A stretch of 64,000 bases of DNA from Pseudogemmobacter lacusdianii. Its GTDB lineage: Bacteria > Pseudomonadota > Alphaproteobacteria > Rhodobacterales > Rhodobacteraceae. The notes under the pieces are model-generated. The model was not told the origin of the DNA and did not search any database. It saw only the letters and a program-made list of their open reading frames with translations. How positions within the stretch are numbered: position 1 is the first letter of the stretch; every line of letters starts with the position of its first letter. A program made the translations under genes and the position numbers. The stretch is taken from NCBI RefSeq assembly GCF_030848395.1, contig NZ_JAVDBT010000002.1, forward strand, positions 1-64,000, read 5' to 3'. Below, one piece after another: positions 1 through 9,900 of the stretch.

Positions 1-41
1 CCGTCGTCGCCCTCGCCGCAACCGTCATCTTCTGGCTATGA
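1..41 (+). CDS. C-terminal tail of an upstream gene (partial)
   Basis: The first bases read in one frame as VVALAATVIFWL followed by TGA at 39-41. Twelve hydrophobic residues before a stop look like the end of a C-terminal membrane segment of a protein whose body lies outside the window. The family cannot be determined from so little. The alternative is that this short open stretch is chance. Confidence 0.4.
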   Translation, partial: VVALAATVIFWL

Positions 42-636
42 CACAAGAACGAGTCCTGACCCTAGGGTCCGGCAAGGACATATTCAGGGGCGAAATAAAC
101 TCACCAAAAGTCCTTAAGCCGAGCTTACGAGAAGAGCATAAACCGTCTCAAAGAAGCACAGTCATATAGCGAAAAACTGAGCGACCCCACCGCCCCTTAT
201 TATCGTATTAGGAAAACAGATGCGAGCATTATTTAGCGAACCACAACAAGGCAACACCACCGGCGCAATTCAAATTATTAATCTGCGGCATAACATTTAT
301 CGGCTTGACAATATTGGCTTGCGCGAAGTCTGGCCCGTTTGGAGCCACGCCAATGCGTCAAATGTAATGCCTCTCGCTGGCCAGCGACCGTAGGCAGATC
401 CGACGGCAACACTCGACGCACCGGCCACCAGCGCACCCCCACAAAGGGCACAATCTCCCCATGCCCAAAGCCCTGCCGCAGCCGCCTTAGCATTGCCATT
501 CTTGCCCGGCTTATCCCCTTTTTTCGGTCAAATTTTCGCCTTCTTCCTCCGGCTATCTCGATCAAACAACCCCGATGGTTGTGCTCATCATGCCGTTTCG
601 CGCTGTGAGCATCCCGAGCTGGAAAGATCTAGACGA
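42..636. other. 595-base intergenic region, no gene recognised
   Basis: This stretch has lower GC content and more stops than its surroundings. Two short opposing ORFs in 278-608 have no recognisable protein character and are treated as chance. A TTGACA hexamer at 305-310 has no convincing -10 partner. It probably holds the promoter and leader of the signalling operon that starts at 637, but I cannot point to a definite site. Confidence 0.5.
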
Positions 637-1566
637 ATGCGTATTCTGGCCGTCGATGATGACGCTGTATTCCTGATGCTGCTTCAGCATGTGCTTGGAT
701 CATTGGGCTACCGCGAACTGGTCTGCGTCAACTCGGGTGCCGAGGCGCTGGCCTTGCTGCGCGAGCCCGATCACGGTTTCGACTGCGTTCTTCTCGACAT
801 CGAAATGCCGGTTATGAACGGGATCGAATTGTGCCGGCGCATCCGCAACATGCCCGCCCATAAAGATCTGCCGATCGTGATGATCACGGCCATGACCTCG
901 ATCGACTATGTCGAGCCGGCCTTCCGCGCCGGGGCGAATGATTATGTGCATAAACCCATCAACCAGTTGGAGATGAACACCCGACTGGGCATGGTGAGCG
1001 TGCTGGTCGAAGAGCGTCTCCGCCGTCTCTTGCTGGAGACCCGGCTTTCTACAGATTTCGGCCTACCAACGCTGAACGTGCGCTTTGAGGATCCGATCAG
1101 CCTGACCGAAGCAGGTTCGGTGGTCGACTGGCTGGCTTTGGAGAATTACGCCCTGACCTTGGGGCGGCTGCGGCTTTCCGGCCATGATGTCATCGCCTTC
1201 CGGGTCACCAATGCTTTGGCGATCTTTGGGGCGACTGATAGCATCGGCTATATCGACACGATGGCCAATGTCGCCTCGGTGCTGGACAATGCGCTGCGCA
1301 GCGGCAATCACTTGATCGCCTTCGCGGGTGAGGGCGATTTCGTGGCGATGATCGATCATGCCGCTGGCCTTGATCCTGAAATGCTGCAAGATACGATTGA
1401 ACTTGCAATGGATCGGTACAAACAAGTGCATTCTGGTCTTGGCATTCCTCTGCCCCAGATCACCGTTGGGCGCCCCACACGTGCGGGGCTCTTCAACCGC
1501 ACCTCGGTCAGCCGCCTGTTCCACGATGCGCGTCAGAATGCGCGGGACAAGGTTACAATCAAATAA
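637..1566 (+). CDS. Response regulator: receiver plus degenerate GGDEF-like output domain
   Basis: A 309-residue cytoplasmic protein. Residues 1-125 are a complete receiver: acidic D7-D9, phospho-acceptor D54 in 'LLDIEMP', T84 and K106 in 'HKP'. Residues about 165-309 look like a GGDEF fold, but where the catalytic GGDEF should be there is GEGDF (231-235), so cyclase activity is unlikely. The ORF is open from 493, but the start was put at ATG 637 because the receiver begins there with MRILAVDD, exactly as in the paralogue at 5913-6887. It is followed directly by an Hpt gene and a histidine kinase, so a phosphorelay role is inferred. The output may act by protein contact or nucleotide binding. 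The receiver assignment is firm; the GGDEF-like reading rests on pattern recognition only. Confidence 0.85.
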   Translation: MRILAVDDDAVFLMLLQHVLGSLGYRELVCVNSGAEALALLREPDHGFDCVLLDIEMPVMNGIELCRRIRNMPAHKDLPIVMITAMTSIDYVEPAFRAGANDYVHKPINQLEMNTRLGMVSVLVEERLRRLLLETRLSTDFGLPTLNVRFEDPISLTEAGSVVDWLALENYALTLGRLRLSGHDVIAFRVTNALAIFGATDSIGYIDTMANVASVLDNALRSGNHLIAFAGEGDFVAMIDHAAGLDPEMLQDTIELAMDRYKQVHSGLGIPLPQITVGRPTRAGLFNRTSVSRLFHDARQNARDKVTIK

Positions 1567-1578
1567 TTGAGTGGTCCC

Positions 1579-1941
1579 ATGCTGCTTCTTGGCCCCCAAT
1601 ACGGCGTCTCGCAAACGCAATCGGATCCGCTGGCCCCCATTCGGCGGCGCTTTTTGACCACGGTTGATCAGCATTGCCAGGATGTCGCACAACTCATCCA
1701 AGACACCGCCGAACCGGCACTGAGCCGCGACGCATGGAATGACATTGGCCTCATCGCACACCGCGTTGCGGGCGTCGCTGCCACATTAGGCTTTGAAGAC
1801 CTCGGCCGCATCGCCGCCGAGCTTGACCAGAAGATCGGAACTGCCATGAAGGCAGAAAGGGTTGATTTGGCCGGATTAAGCGGCACAGTCGCCTTGTTTC
1901 AATCTCAGTTGCTCAAGGCGCAAGCCAAAACGGCAGACTGA
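1579..1941 (+). CDS. Free-standing Hpt phosphotransfer protein
   Basis: A small, mostly helical protein of 120 residues from ATG 1579 (124 from a TTG at 1567 that directly follows the stop of the previous gene). The Hpt signature is 'IAHRVAGVAATLG' with the candidate phosphorylated histidine at residue 61 from ATG 1579, followed by the usual helix 'LGRIAAELDQK'. Hpt proteins shuttle phosphate between receiver domains. The two kinases in this island carry no Hpt domain of their own, so this is the natural bridge between a receiver and the final response regulator. It is probably co-transcribed with the genes at 637 and 2019. The start codon is uncertain. Confidence 0.8.
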   Translation: MLLLGPQYGVSQTQSDPLAPIRRRFLTTVDQHCQDVAQLIQDTAEPALSRDAWNDIGLIAHRVAGVAATLGFEDLGRIAAELDQKIGTAMKAERVDLAGLSGTVALFQSQLLKAQAKTAD

Positions 1942-2018
1942 AGTCTTACGACAGGTCTAAACATTATGAAGACAGGCTCCGCGTCGGCCATCGCCCGACC
2001 TTTCTATAAGGGTGGGTC

Positions 2019-4184
2019 ATGCTGAACTGTTTCGAGATGTCACCCATCGACGGCTTGGCCGGGGTCACGCTGTTCTTCTGGTTGGGCATCGCCTTTCTGC
2101 TTTACTGGACGGCTAAGAGCTACTTCTTTGGCCGGACCTACTTTCTGATCTCGCTTCTGGCGATGCTCTATTGGCTGATCGCCGTCCTGATGGAGCTGAG
2201 CGCGTCTGAGCTTGAGTGCAAAGTCTTCTGGGCGAAATTCGCTTGGCCCGCGATTGTGCTTTTGCCAACGGCTTGGGCTTATTTTCTGGCCGATTATGCC
2301 CGCGGCACCACCACCACTGGCAAAAAGCTTCGGCTTGTGCCGCTGATCGGCGGGCCACTTCTGGCCGCAATCATGGTCTCCACCAATGATTTGCACCAGC
2401 TGTTCTATGCGCCGGGCACCGGGCTTTTCGTGACCGACGGCCGATTGATGGCCAATTTCGAACATGGGCCGCTGTTCTATCTTGTCTCGGCAATGATCTA
2501 TATCTCATTGGTGACGGCCATCGGCGTCACCGTGCGCGGTATTTTGCTGTCCTCCCCGCAACACCGCACCTTCTTCTTTGGCCTGCTCCTGGTCACCTTG
2601 GTGCCTGGCTTTGCCAATCTGCTGTACATCTTCTTTGGCATGACGTTGCAGGGCTTTGACCCAACGCCCTTCGCCTTCTCGGCCACTTTGATCATCCTTT
2701 CCCTGATGATCTTGCAAAACCGGCTCTTGGATGTGACGGCGATTGCGAAGGATTTGCTGTTCTACAACAGTGCCGATCCGGTGGTGGTGCTGGACCTTTA
2801 CGGCAAGCAAGTTGCTTGGAACCCGGCAGCCCGCGCCCTCTTCCTTGGCCGCGATCACGCCAAGGACACCCACGAGCTGCAAGATTACGTCACCGATGTC
2901 GTCGCCACCGGCGGTCGGCCGGAAACGCACACTCTGGCCATCGGCAACCGCTTCTACGACCCAGACCTGCTTGTGCTGAAACAGCCCTTTGGCACCGAGC
3001 GCCCCGAGATTGGCTGGCTGGTACGGCTACAAGATTCGACCGAGCGGCGCTTTCTCTCTGCCGCCCTGCAAACCGAGCGCGACTTTCTAGCACTGCTGAT
3101 GGAGACCAGCCTTTCGGGCATCATCGCCTTGGACATGCGCGGTATCATCATGTTCATGAACTCGGAAGCTGGGCGTATCTTGGGCATCGAGGGGCTACTG
3201 CTGCGCGAAGTGACTTTGGGCGATCCCGCTTGGGAGTTCCAAACCCCCGAAGGCGCGCCCGCAGCAGGGCTTGGCCATGCATTCGCGCGGCTCCTGGTGG
3301 ACCAAAAGCCGATCCGAAACCGCCGACTTTCGCTGTTGCGGCGCGGCGATGGCGAGCGGCGGATGATCTCGGTCAACGCCAACCTTTTGAATACGCCCGG
3401 CTCAGATGAGCGGGTGGTGATCTCGCTTGCCGATGTGACAGAGCAGCACCAGAACGAGCTGCGTCTGCATGCTCTGGTCGCGAAATCGGAATCGGAAAGC
3501 AAAAGTAAGACCCAGTTCATCGCCAATATGAGCCATGAGATCCGCACCCCCTTGAACGGGGTGCTGGGCATGGCCGAGGTCTTGGACCGGCTGGTCCATG
3601 ATGCCGAGCAAAAGAAGATGCTCTCGACGATTCGGCACTCGGGCGAGCTTTTGCTGAGCATTCTCAACGACGTGCTCGACATGTCCAAAATCGAAGCTGG
3701 CAAGCTTGAGCTGGAAGCAACCCTCTTCCGGCCCAGCCAAATTGCGGCACGGGTGCAAGAGCTTTACAGCGTATCGGCAGAAGAAAAGGGACTGGAGCTG
3801 GAAATCCTCACCAGCGGACGGCCCGACAATGCGCGCGTGGGTGACCCCCACCGCCTGATGCAGATCCTGCAGAACCTCATCAGCAACGCGATCAAATTCA
3901 CCGCCGAAGGTGAGATCTCGGTGATCTTCTCCTGCCCGCCCGGCAAGCCCTTGGTGATTGAAGTGCGCGACACCGGCATTGGCATGACCGAAGAGCAGCT
4001 TGGCCGGATTTTCAACGCCTTTGAGCAGGCCGACGGTTCGGTGACGCGCCGCTTTGGCGGCACCGGTCTGGGCATGTCGATCGTTGCCAAACTGGTCTCG
4101 ATCATGAATGGCCGGATCGAGGTGGAGAGTGAGCCGGATGTTGGCACCGCCATTCGCATTCACTTGCCGCTAGAAGAGGCCTAA
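2019..4184 (+). CDS. Membrane histidine kinase (7TM-type sensor, PAS, HisKA, HATPase)
   Basis: 721 residues. The first roughly 240 residues contain seven or more hydrophobic segments, matching the HisKA_7TM type of N-terminal sensor. One or two PAS-like regions follow (about 245-480), including 'NSADPVVVLDLYGKQVAWN' and a second 'LLMETSLSGIIALD' unit. The phosphorylated histidine is H506 in 'SHEIRTPLNG'. The ATPase domain has the N box 'NLISNAIKF' (N623), G1 'DTGIGM' (D651), an F box and a G2 'GGTGLGMS'. There is no fused receiver or Hpt, so it must signal through separate proteins, probably the adjacent ones. Its kinase core closely resembles that of the kinase at 6993-10271, which suggests duplication. 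A purine-rich AAGGGTGGG before ATG 2019 supports the start. Confidence 0.9.
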   Translation: MLNCFEMSPIDGLAGVTLFFWLGIAFLLYWTAKSYFFGRTYFLISLLAMLYWLIAVLMELSASELECKVFWAKFAWPAIVLLPTAWAYFLADYARGTTTTGKKLRLVPLIGGPLLAAIMVSTNDLHQLFYAPGTGLFVTDGRLMANFEHGPLFYLVSAMIYISLVTAIGVTVRGILLSSPQHRTFFFGLLLVTLVPGFANLLYIFFGMTLQGFDPTPFAFSATLIILSLMILQNRLLDVTAIAKDLLFYNSADPVVVLDLYGKQVAWNPAARALFLGRDHAKDTHELQDYVTDVVATGGRPETHTLAIGNRFYDPDLLVLKQPFGTERPEIGWLVRLQDSTERRFLSAALQTERDFLALLMETSLSGIIALDMRGIIMFMNSEAGRILGIEGLLLREVTLGDPAWEFQTPEGAPAAGLGHAFARLLVDQKPIRNRRLSLLRRGDGERRMISVNANLLNTPGSDERVVISLADVTEQHQNELRLHALVAKSESESKSKTQFIANMSHEIRTPLNGVLGMAEVLDRLVHDAEQKKMLSTIRHSGELLLSILNDVLDMSKIEAGKLELEATLFRPSQIAARVQELYSVSAEEKGLELEILTSGRPDNARVGDPHRLMQILQNLISNAIKFTAEGEISVIFSCPPGKPLVIEVRDTGIGMTEEQLGRIFNAFEQADGSVTRRFGGTGLGMSIVAKLVSIMNGRIEVESEPDVGTAIRIHLPLEEA

Positions 4185-4203
4185 ACTCTTCATGCTCCAA
4201 ATT

Positions 4204-4238
4204 AAAAAGCCGGTCGCTGATGAAGCGGCCGGCTTTTT
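4204..4238. terminator. Bidirectional rho-independent terminator
   Basis: A 15-bp stem with one G-T wobble (AAAAAGCCGGTCGCT pairing with AGCGGCCGGCTTTTT) and a five-base loop, flanked by A and T runs on both sides. It lies between the convergent kinase gene ending at 4184 and the receiver gene ending at 4267, so it can serve both. Confidence 0.9.
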
Positions 4239-4266
4239 GGGATTAAGCTTGGATTGTTGGCGCAGC

Positions 4267-4710
4267 CTAGCGCCGCCCGGTGAGCCGCAGGATCGAGTTG
4301 ACGAAACTATCGGCCGGAATGGGCTTGGGCAAAAGCAAGTTCGCCAGAGAGGCCGCACGATTGCCCGGAATCTCACCCTGACGATCCACTGCCGCGCTAA
4401 AGAGAATCATCGGTGACCCTGCGTTCAGCGATTGGCTCGCCCGTAAGTGGCGGATCAAGCGGTCGCCATTAATCTCGGGCATATTCAGATCAAAGATAAG
4501 CAAATCAAAGCGTTGCGTTAGCGCCAATTCCAGCGCAGAGCGGCCATTCGTGGCCTCGGTCAGGATGGCGTCACATTCGGCGAGCAAATGGCCAACGATC
4601 GCCCGGTTGATCTCATCATCATCGGCCAAGAGAATGCGCAGCGGTCGGGTCGCTGCGGAGCTGCGCGACGGGGCATCGGCATGCTGCCGTCCTGAAGCAT
4701 TGGTCGTCAT
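4267..4710 (-). CDS. Receiver-only response regulator
   Basis: 147 residues with a disordered, Ser/Ala-rich N-terminus of about 22 residues and then one receiver domain: acidic residues at D30-E33, phospho-acceptor D74 in 'LIFDLNMPEINGD', S105 and K129 in 'LPKP'. No output domain is present. Receiver-only proteins commonly act as intermediates in a phosphorelay or as phosphate sinks. It converges on the 7TM kinase gene across a shared terminator and is separated from the pseudo-kinase/receiver gene upstream by about 100 bases. Which kinase it serves cannot be read from the sequence. Confidence 0.85.
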   Translation of the reverse strand: MTTNASGRQHADAPSRSSAATRPLRILLADDDEINRAIVGHLLAECDAILTEATNGRSALELALTQRFDLLIFDLNMPEINGDRLIRHLRASQSLNAGSPMILFSAAVDRQGEIPGNRAASLANLLLPKPIPADSFVNSILRLTGRR

Positions 4711-4818
4711 TCGGAGCCCTTCTGTATAAGTGCCCGCGCAGAACTGCTGCGAATACTGTTCTTTTAAATGAAAAAGTTAGCCGTTGCTTGGGGCGCAAAA
4801 CGCCTCACAGCCCCCTGC

Positions 4819-5646
4819 TTATAGCACGGACGGTCGGAGCAACGTTAGGATCGCATGCATGAGATCCTTGCGCCGGAACGGCTTGGCCAAATGGGTGTCA
4901 AAACCAGCCACCAGATAATCGGCAACCTGATTAACCAGTGCATTTGCCGTAACGGCAATGGCGGGTGTAACCGCTCTGGATTGCTGCACTTCACCAGCGC
5001 GAATCTCGCGAATCGCGGTCACGCCATCCATCACCGGCATCGAGATATCCAGTAAAAGCAGATCGAAATTTGACTTCTGCCAAGCTTCGAGCGCCTCTTT
5101 GCCGTCATTCACGCTGACCAGCTCAGCCCGCGTGTCAGCCAGCATTTCTTCCAAAACCAAACGATTGGTCGGGCTGTCATCGGCAATCAAGATGCGGGTG
5201 CCCGCCAGGCTTGCCGTCTCTTCTTGCGAGGTCTCTTCCAGCTCAACCTGCATCAGTTCGGCATCCGCGAAGGGGAAGCTGAGCTTGACGGTATTTCCAC
5301 TAAGGCCATTGGATTGACTGAATGTTCCACCAAAACTTTCAATCAGGGACAGGGTTTCGGCATCAACCGATAGGGGCGCGGAACTTGCGGTAATATCGAT
5401 CATCACCGGCTTGCCAACCTTGGCGCTGAACTTCAGTCGCAGCGCACTATCGGCATCCGTGAATGGCGCATCGCCTATGATTTGAACGACGATCTTAGCC
5501 AGCGCATCCGGCTCACCCTCACGACCCTTTTCACACCCCAAGCTGCTAAAGGCTTCAAAGGTTGCGCCGACTGTTTCCGCTTCCGCCCCGAACCGAGATT
5601 CGATTTGGCGAAGGACATCAACCGGCCTGAAGGTGGTGGCGTTCAC
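4819..5646 (-). CDS. Receiver protein with a dead HATPase-like N-terminal domain
   Basis: About 275 residues from a proposed GTG at 5646; the frame is open to 5718, but those codons (TTG start, C/G runs) do not look coding. The N-terminal 125 residues follow the layout of the neighbouring kinases' ATPase domains ('TFRPVDVL', later 'GEPDALAKIVVQII' where the kinases have 'GDPHRL..IL.NLI', then a 'GKP' and a C-terminal beta strand). The N-box asparagine, the DTGIG loop and the glycine-rich G2 box are all lost, and there is no HisKA histidine domain. The C-terminal half is an intact receiver ('LLLDISMP', 'AKPF'). It looks like the tail of a hybrid kinase reduced to a receiver with a possible docking domain. 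No upstream frame encodes the missing part. Confidence 0.75.
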   Translation of the reverse strand: MNATTFRPVDVLRQIESRFGAEAETVGATFEAFSSLGCEKGREGEPDALAKIVVQIIGDAPFTDADSALRLKFSAKVGKPVMIDITASSAPLSVDAETLSLIESFGGTFSQSNGLSGNTVKLSFPFADAELMQVELEETSQEETASLAGTRILIADDSPTNRLVLEEMLADTRAELVSVNDGKEALEAWQKSNFDLLLLDISMPVMDGVTAIREIRAGEVQQSRAVTPAIAVTANALVNQVADYLVAGFDTHLAKPFRRKDLMHAILTLLRPSVL

Positions 5647-5667
5647 GTCTGGTCCATTCCGAAACTT

Positions 5668-5676
5668 CCCCCCCCC
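5668..5676. repeat. Nine-base C tract (G9 on the minus strand)
   Basis: A run of nine C on the plus strand, followed directly by GGGCCCC. It lies about 20 bases upstream of the proposed GTG start of the pseudo-kinase/receiver gene, on its 5' side. Homopolymers of this length are prone to slippage. Here it would change a leader or promoter spacing rather than a clear reading frame. Confidence 0.6.
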
Positions 5677-5912
5677 GGGCCCCTGCAAGTGCCCGGAAGA
5701 AAACCTAATCCTACACAATTAACCCATCACTGGCGCGCGAAATATACCATCTTTAGGCGGTGTGTTCCGCGTCGTGGAAAGGTAGGCTCGCAACAGAGCC
5801 CCCTAAAACACAGATGTAATTTAGCAGTGTTCAGAATGATTAAGCAACCATAAGCTGTATCACAGACGCATAATCTCTATTGAAACGCATCGCTTATTTA
5901 CATGCCCCAGCG

Positions 5913-6887
5913 TCAGGCTGACTTTGCGTTCTCGGGTAAAAGCAAGATTGGGCTGGGCTGCTCAGCTGCGGCGATAGCCGCGCGCAAAACATCAGAATTT
6001 CGCGGACAAGTGAAAAGGGTTTTGCGCATCACCGGGCCCAGAGTGATGGCAGGTGCCGGCAGGTTATCGCGCAGGTAGATTTGGCTATAGGCGCCAAGAC
6101 GCATCTCGATTTGCGTGGTGATCTTAGCCAAATCAGGATCATTCGTGCCGGTGCTGGCAACGGCAAAGACGCCACGTCCAGCATAGCAAATCAAGGCCTC
6201 GGGACGTTTCAAAACCGTTTCCAAGGTCACTCCGACATCATGCAACATGTTCATGAAATCGTAGCGGTTGGCTTTTTCGTAAAATTCCGCTGCGTTATCA
6301 ATCGCCACCGCGAAGACCGAGGTGTTGTAGCTTTCTTTTGTCGTCAGCCGCGAAAGATAATTCTCCATCGCATGAAGCTCGATCAGCCGATCGAGGCCCG
6401 CCACAGGAACCGCCTCATCGAAGGCAAATTCCAACAGTTCCATATCGTCGTCTTCGTCGTCGCTTTCCTCACCGCTGGCCAATTGGTCCAGCAAGGTGTT
6501 GCGCGCCTGTTCGGTGATCAGCCGTTCGATCATCGACATCCGCGCCTTCAATTCCAGCGAATCGAGCGGCTTGGTCAGGTAGTCCGACGCGCCAGCCCCG
6601 AACGCACCATCGATATATTCGCGGTCGGTGAGCGAGGTGACCATCATAATTGGCGTGCGCTTATGACCCGGAACGGCGCGGATCTTTTCGCAAAGCTCAA
6701 CACCGCTCATCCCCGGCATGCGGATGTCCAGCAAGATGCAATCAAAGCTCTTTTTGCCGAACTCCAGCTCGCGGAGCGCTTCCTTCGCCGAATAGATCGG
6801 CGTGACATCATTAAATCCGAGATCCCTGAGAGCGATCTCAAGCACCTCTAGGAACAGGGGCTCATCATCGACGGCTAGGATTCGCAT
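5913..6887 (-). CDS. Response regulator: receiver plus degenerate GGDEF-like domain (paralogue)
   Basis: 324 residues, a paralogue of the protein at 637-1566: both begin MRILAVDD, both have D54 and K106 in the receiver, and both end in the same kind of roughly 150-residue domain. Here the position of the GGDEF loop reads AGRGVF (236-241), again without catalytic residues. A strongly acidic linker 'ESDDEDDDME' (141-150) joins the two halves and is absent from the other copy. It is transcribed in the same direction as the multi-PAS kinase just upstream (gap about 105 bases), so that kinase is its likely partner. The output mechanism is unknown. Confidence is high for the receiver and moderate for the fold of the C-terminal domain. 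Confidence 0.87.
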   Translation of the reverse strand: MRILAVDDEPLFLEVLEIALRDLGFNDVTPIYSAKEALRELEFGKKSFDCILLDIRMPGMSGVELCEKIRAVPGHKRTPIMMVTSLTDREYIDGAFGAGASDYLTKPLDSLELKARMSMIERLITEQARNTLLDQLASGEESDDEDDDMELLEFAFDEAVPVAGLDRLIELHAMENYLSRLTTKESYNTSVFAVAIDNAAEFYEKANRYDFMNMLHDVGVTLETVLKRPEALICYAGRGVFAVASTGTNDPDLAKITTQIEMRLGAYSQIYLRDNLPAPAITLGPVMRKTLFTCPRNSDVLRAAIAAAEQPSPILLLPENAKSA

Positions 6888-6992
6888 TCTGGACCTCTTC
6901 AGCGCGACAGTGCTGGTTTGAAGCGCCTCTCATGCCCCCTAACAGGGCGAGAATTGCTTCAACCTTTAGGAATCTTTGCCAAGCGATCGTGG

Positions 6993-9900
6993 TTAGAATG
7001 AGGCGGAGATGTGGCTCTCCGCAGCAAGGTTGTCTGCGGTGGCGTCGGAGGGTGTCACAACCGGAGAGAGATCTCTGGTTTCAGCATCCGCCATTGGCAA
7101 AGGAAGGGTTACTTCCACCTTCGTACCCACCCCAAACTCGCTTACCAGCGCGATGGTTCCGCCGCTAAGGTTCACCAATTCGCGAACGATCGACAGGCCA
7201 AGCCCCGTGCCGCCATGACGCCGGCTAACAGTTTCGTCCGCTTGTTCGAAGCTACTGAAAACTCTGTCACATTGGTCAGGCGTCATGCCGATACCAGTGT
7301 CGACAATGGTGAAAACCACCGGCTTTCCCGGTCGGCATGAGACATCCAACGACACGCCCCCTTGCGAGGCAAATTTGATCGCATTGCTGAGCAAGTTGCC
7401 CACAATCTGTTGGATCCGGTGCGGATCTCCAATCCGCATCAGCTCAGCCCCGGCCGAGGTGCTGACTTCGAAATCCAGCCCCTTTTCTTCTGCCAGAACC
7501 GAATAAACACCCTCCAACTGATTCAGAATGTCGATCAGCCGCAGGGGCATGTGCTCCAGCTCAACCTTGCCCGCCTCGATCTTGGACATATCAAGGATGG
7601 TGTTCAGCACCGAGAGCAGCGTTTCGCCCGAGCGGCGAATGGTGGCGATCATCCGGCTGTGTTCGGGGTCTTTGATCTGCATGCTCAGCACTTCAGCCAA
7701 GCCCAGCACACCATTCAGCGGCGTGCGAATTTCATGGCTCATATTGGCCAGGAAGATCGACTTCGAGCGGCTCATCGCCTCGGCATGAGTGACGGCCTCT
7801 TGCAGCCTCTCTGTGACGGCGATCTCCTCGGTGCTGTCCCAGAACGAGACGGCCGTGTTCATCTGGCCATCGCCGCCCTTAAAGGGCGTGGCATTGCAGG
7901 TCAGCACTTGGCGGCGGCCGTCATTCCAGCGCACCGTATAGCGGAGATCACGCAGCAAGGTGCCGGCGCGGCGGGCCATGTTGCATGGGCCTTCTTCGGC
8001 GGGCAGCGGCTCACCGTTCATCCGCTCCATATTCCAAAGCTGCCCCTCACTGGGCTTCCCGCAGATGAGCCCCGGCCGCAGATGCAGGATTCGCTCTGCC
8101 TCGGGGTTGCAATAAATCATAACGTCATTGCTGTCGTAGATCGCAACCGCCGCCACATTGCTTTCCAGCGCCGATTTCAGCAAAGCATCGCTTTGCCGCA
8201 CCTCCATCTCCAGCCGCTTTTGTGCACTGACATCAATGTCGACCCCGTCCACGAGAAGCGGGCGCCCGGTCTCATCCCACCGCGTGACGCGTCCGCGCGA
8301 GAGCACCCAGAGCCAATGGCCATCCCTGTGACGGATGCGAAATTCATTCTCAAATCCATCGGGCGACTGAACCGAGACCCGCGGCGCATCTGATTCCAGC
8401 AAAGGCCGATCCTCGGGATGCACCATCGCAAGAAAATCACCATGCGCCATTGTCACCGGGCCTTCATGGCCAATAATCCGCCCCCAGTGCCGCCCGGCCG
8501 TCATCTCGCGCTTGGTCAGATCCAGCGCCCAAGTGCCGACGCGGTTCTCATCCATGATGTTGCTGAGCCGCTGCTCGGCCAGCTCACGCTCTTCCAGCGC
8601 GCGCCACAGCCGCTCATTGGCATTGTCCAGCTCTGCCACATGGCGCTTTTGCGCGGTGATCTCGATCATCGCTGTTAAAAGCCCGCCATCTGCGGTCGGC
8701 TTGTTCACACGACGGAACACCCGGCCGTCGTGCATCCGCAGTTCATCGTTATAGCTCGCTTGCCCATAGGGCTGCATCAGCGTGTTAAGATAGGCTGCGG
8801 CGGTCATGCCCACGGGCGGTGGCTCAAGATAGCCATGCTCCGTCAGGGCGAGCAGTATCTCTTGCAGCTTTACGCCAGCCTGCATCATTGGCGCCAGCCG
8901 AGGAAAGGCGTCGATCTGCGCAGGATTGCACATGACCATACGCCGCTCTGCATCAAACACCATCATCCCATCGGGCACGGCATTGATGGCATTTACCAAA
9001 CGGCTTTGCGCCGAAGCCGTCTGGCGGGCCAACTCCTCCAACTGACGCTTTTGGTTGTGAAGCTCGGTCACCTCGGTTTCGACAGAGACAAAGCCTTGCA
9101 ACCTGCCTTGACCATTGCGCAGCGGAACCACGTTGAAATCCACATGGTAACGGGTGCCGTTGCGATCACAGTTGATCATTATGCCATTATAAGGCCGCTC
9201 TTCGGCCATCGCGCATGCAAGCTCGGCCGCCACCCGCGGATCGCTGTCATCACAGCGCATCACATCGGCAAAGATACGACCGCGGATCTCAGCCAAGGAC
9301 CAGCCGGACCTTTTCTCAAATGCTTGATTGACCCAAGTGATTCTCAGGTCGGTATCGACCATGATCACCAAATTGCTCATCGCACGGGTTACGCTGCTCA
9401 AGCGCAACAGCTCTTCGCGCATCTCCTGCTTGGCCGTCACATCGCGCACCATGAGCAAGACCGATGGTGCCCCGCCCGGGACAACGGGCGCTTTGCGCGC
9501 CGCGCGCAGGGAAAAGTGCCGCATGTCCCCTGGCAAGCCGAGCGCATAATGCGCCTCGGCCACTTCGCCGGTACTCACAACTTGCGTCACCACCCGATGC
9601 GCAATCTGCACCACATCGGGGGGCAAGATCTCTTCCACCGGGCGGGCAACAATCTCATGCGGCGCATGCATCAACAGGTCACGCGGACCTCCGATAAAGC
9701 TGGTGTAGCGCGCCTGCGCATCCACCTCGAACAACAGATCAGGCATCGCATGCAGCAAGGCCGCCATCTGGGCCGAAGCTTCAGCACGCTGCGCGTCTTG
9801 CGCGATCTGATGGCGCTGGTCGAGCAAAAGCGCCGCCAGCTCGTCGATCATCGCCAATGTGTTGCGCGCCTTCTCTCCTTGCGGCGGTGCAGAGTCGGGA

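Noticed and set aside
278-608. Two short opposing ORFs before the first response regulator
   Set aside because: No domain, no ribosome site and unusual composition; the regulator start at 637 explains the coding potential better.
4790-4810. Possible terminator after the pseudo-kinase/receiver gene
   Set aside because: The stem is only four to five pairs (GGCG/CGCC) and no T run follows on the minus strand. Too weak.
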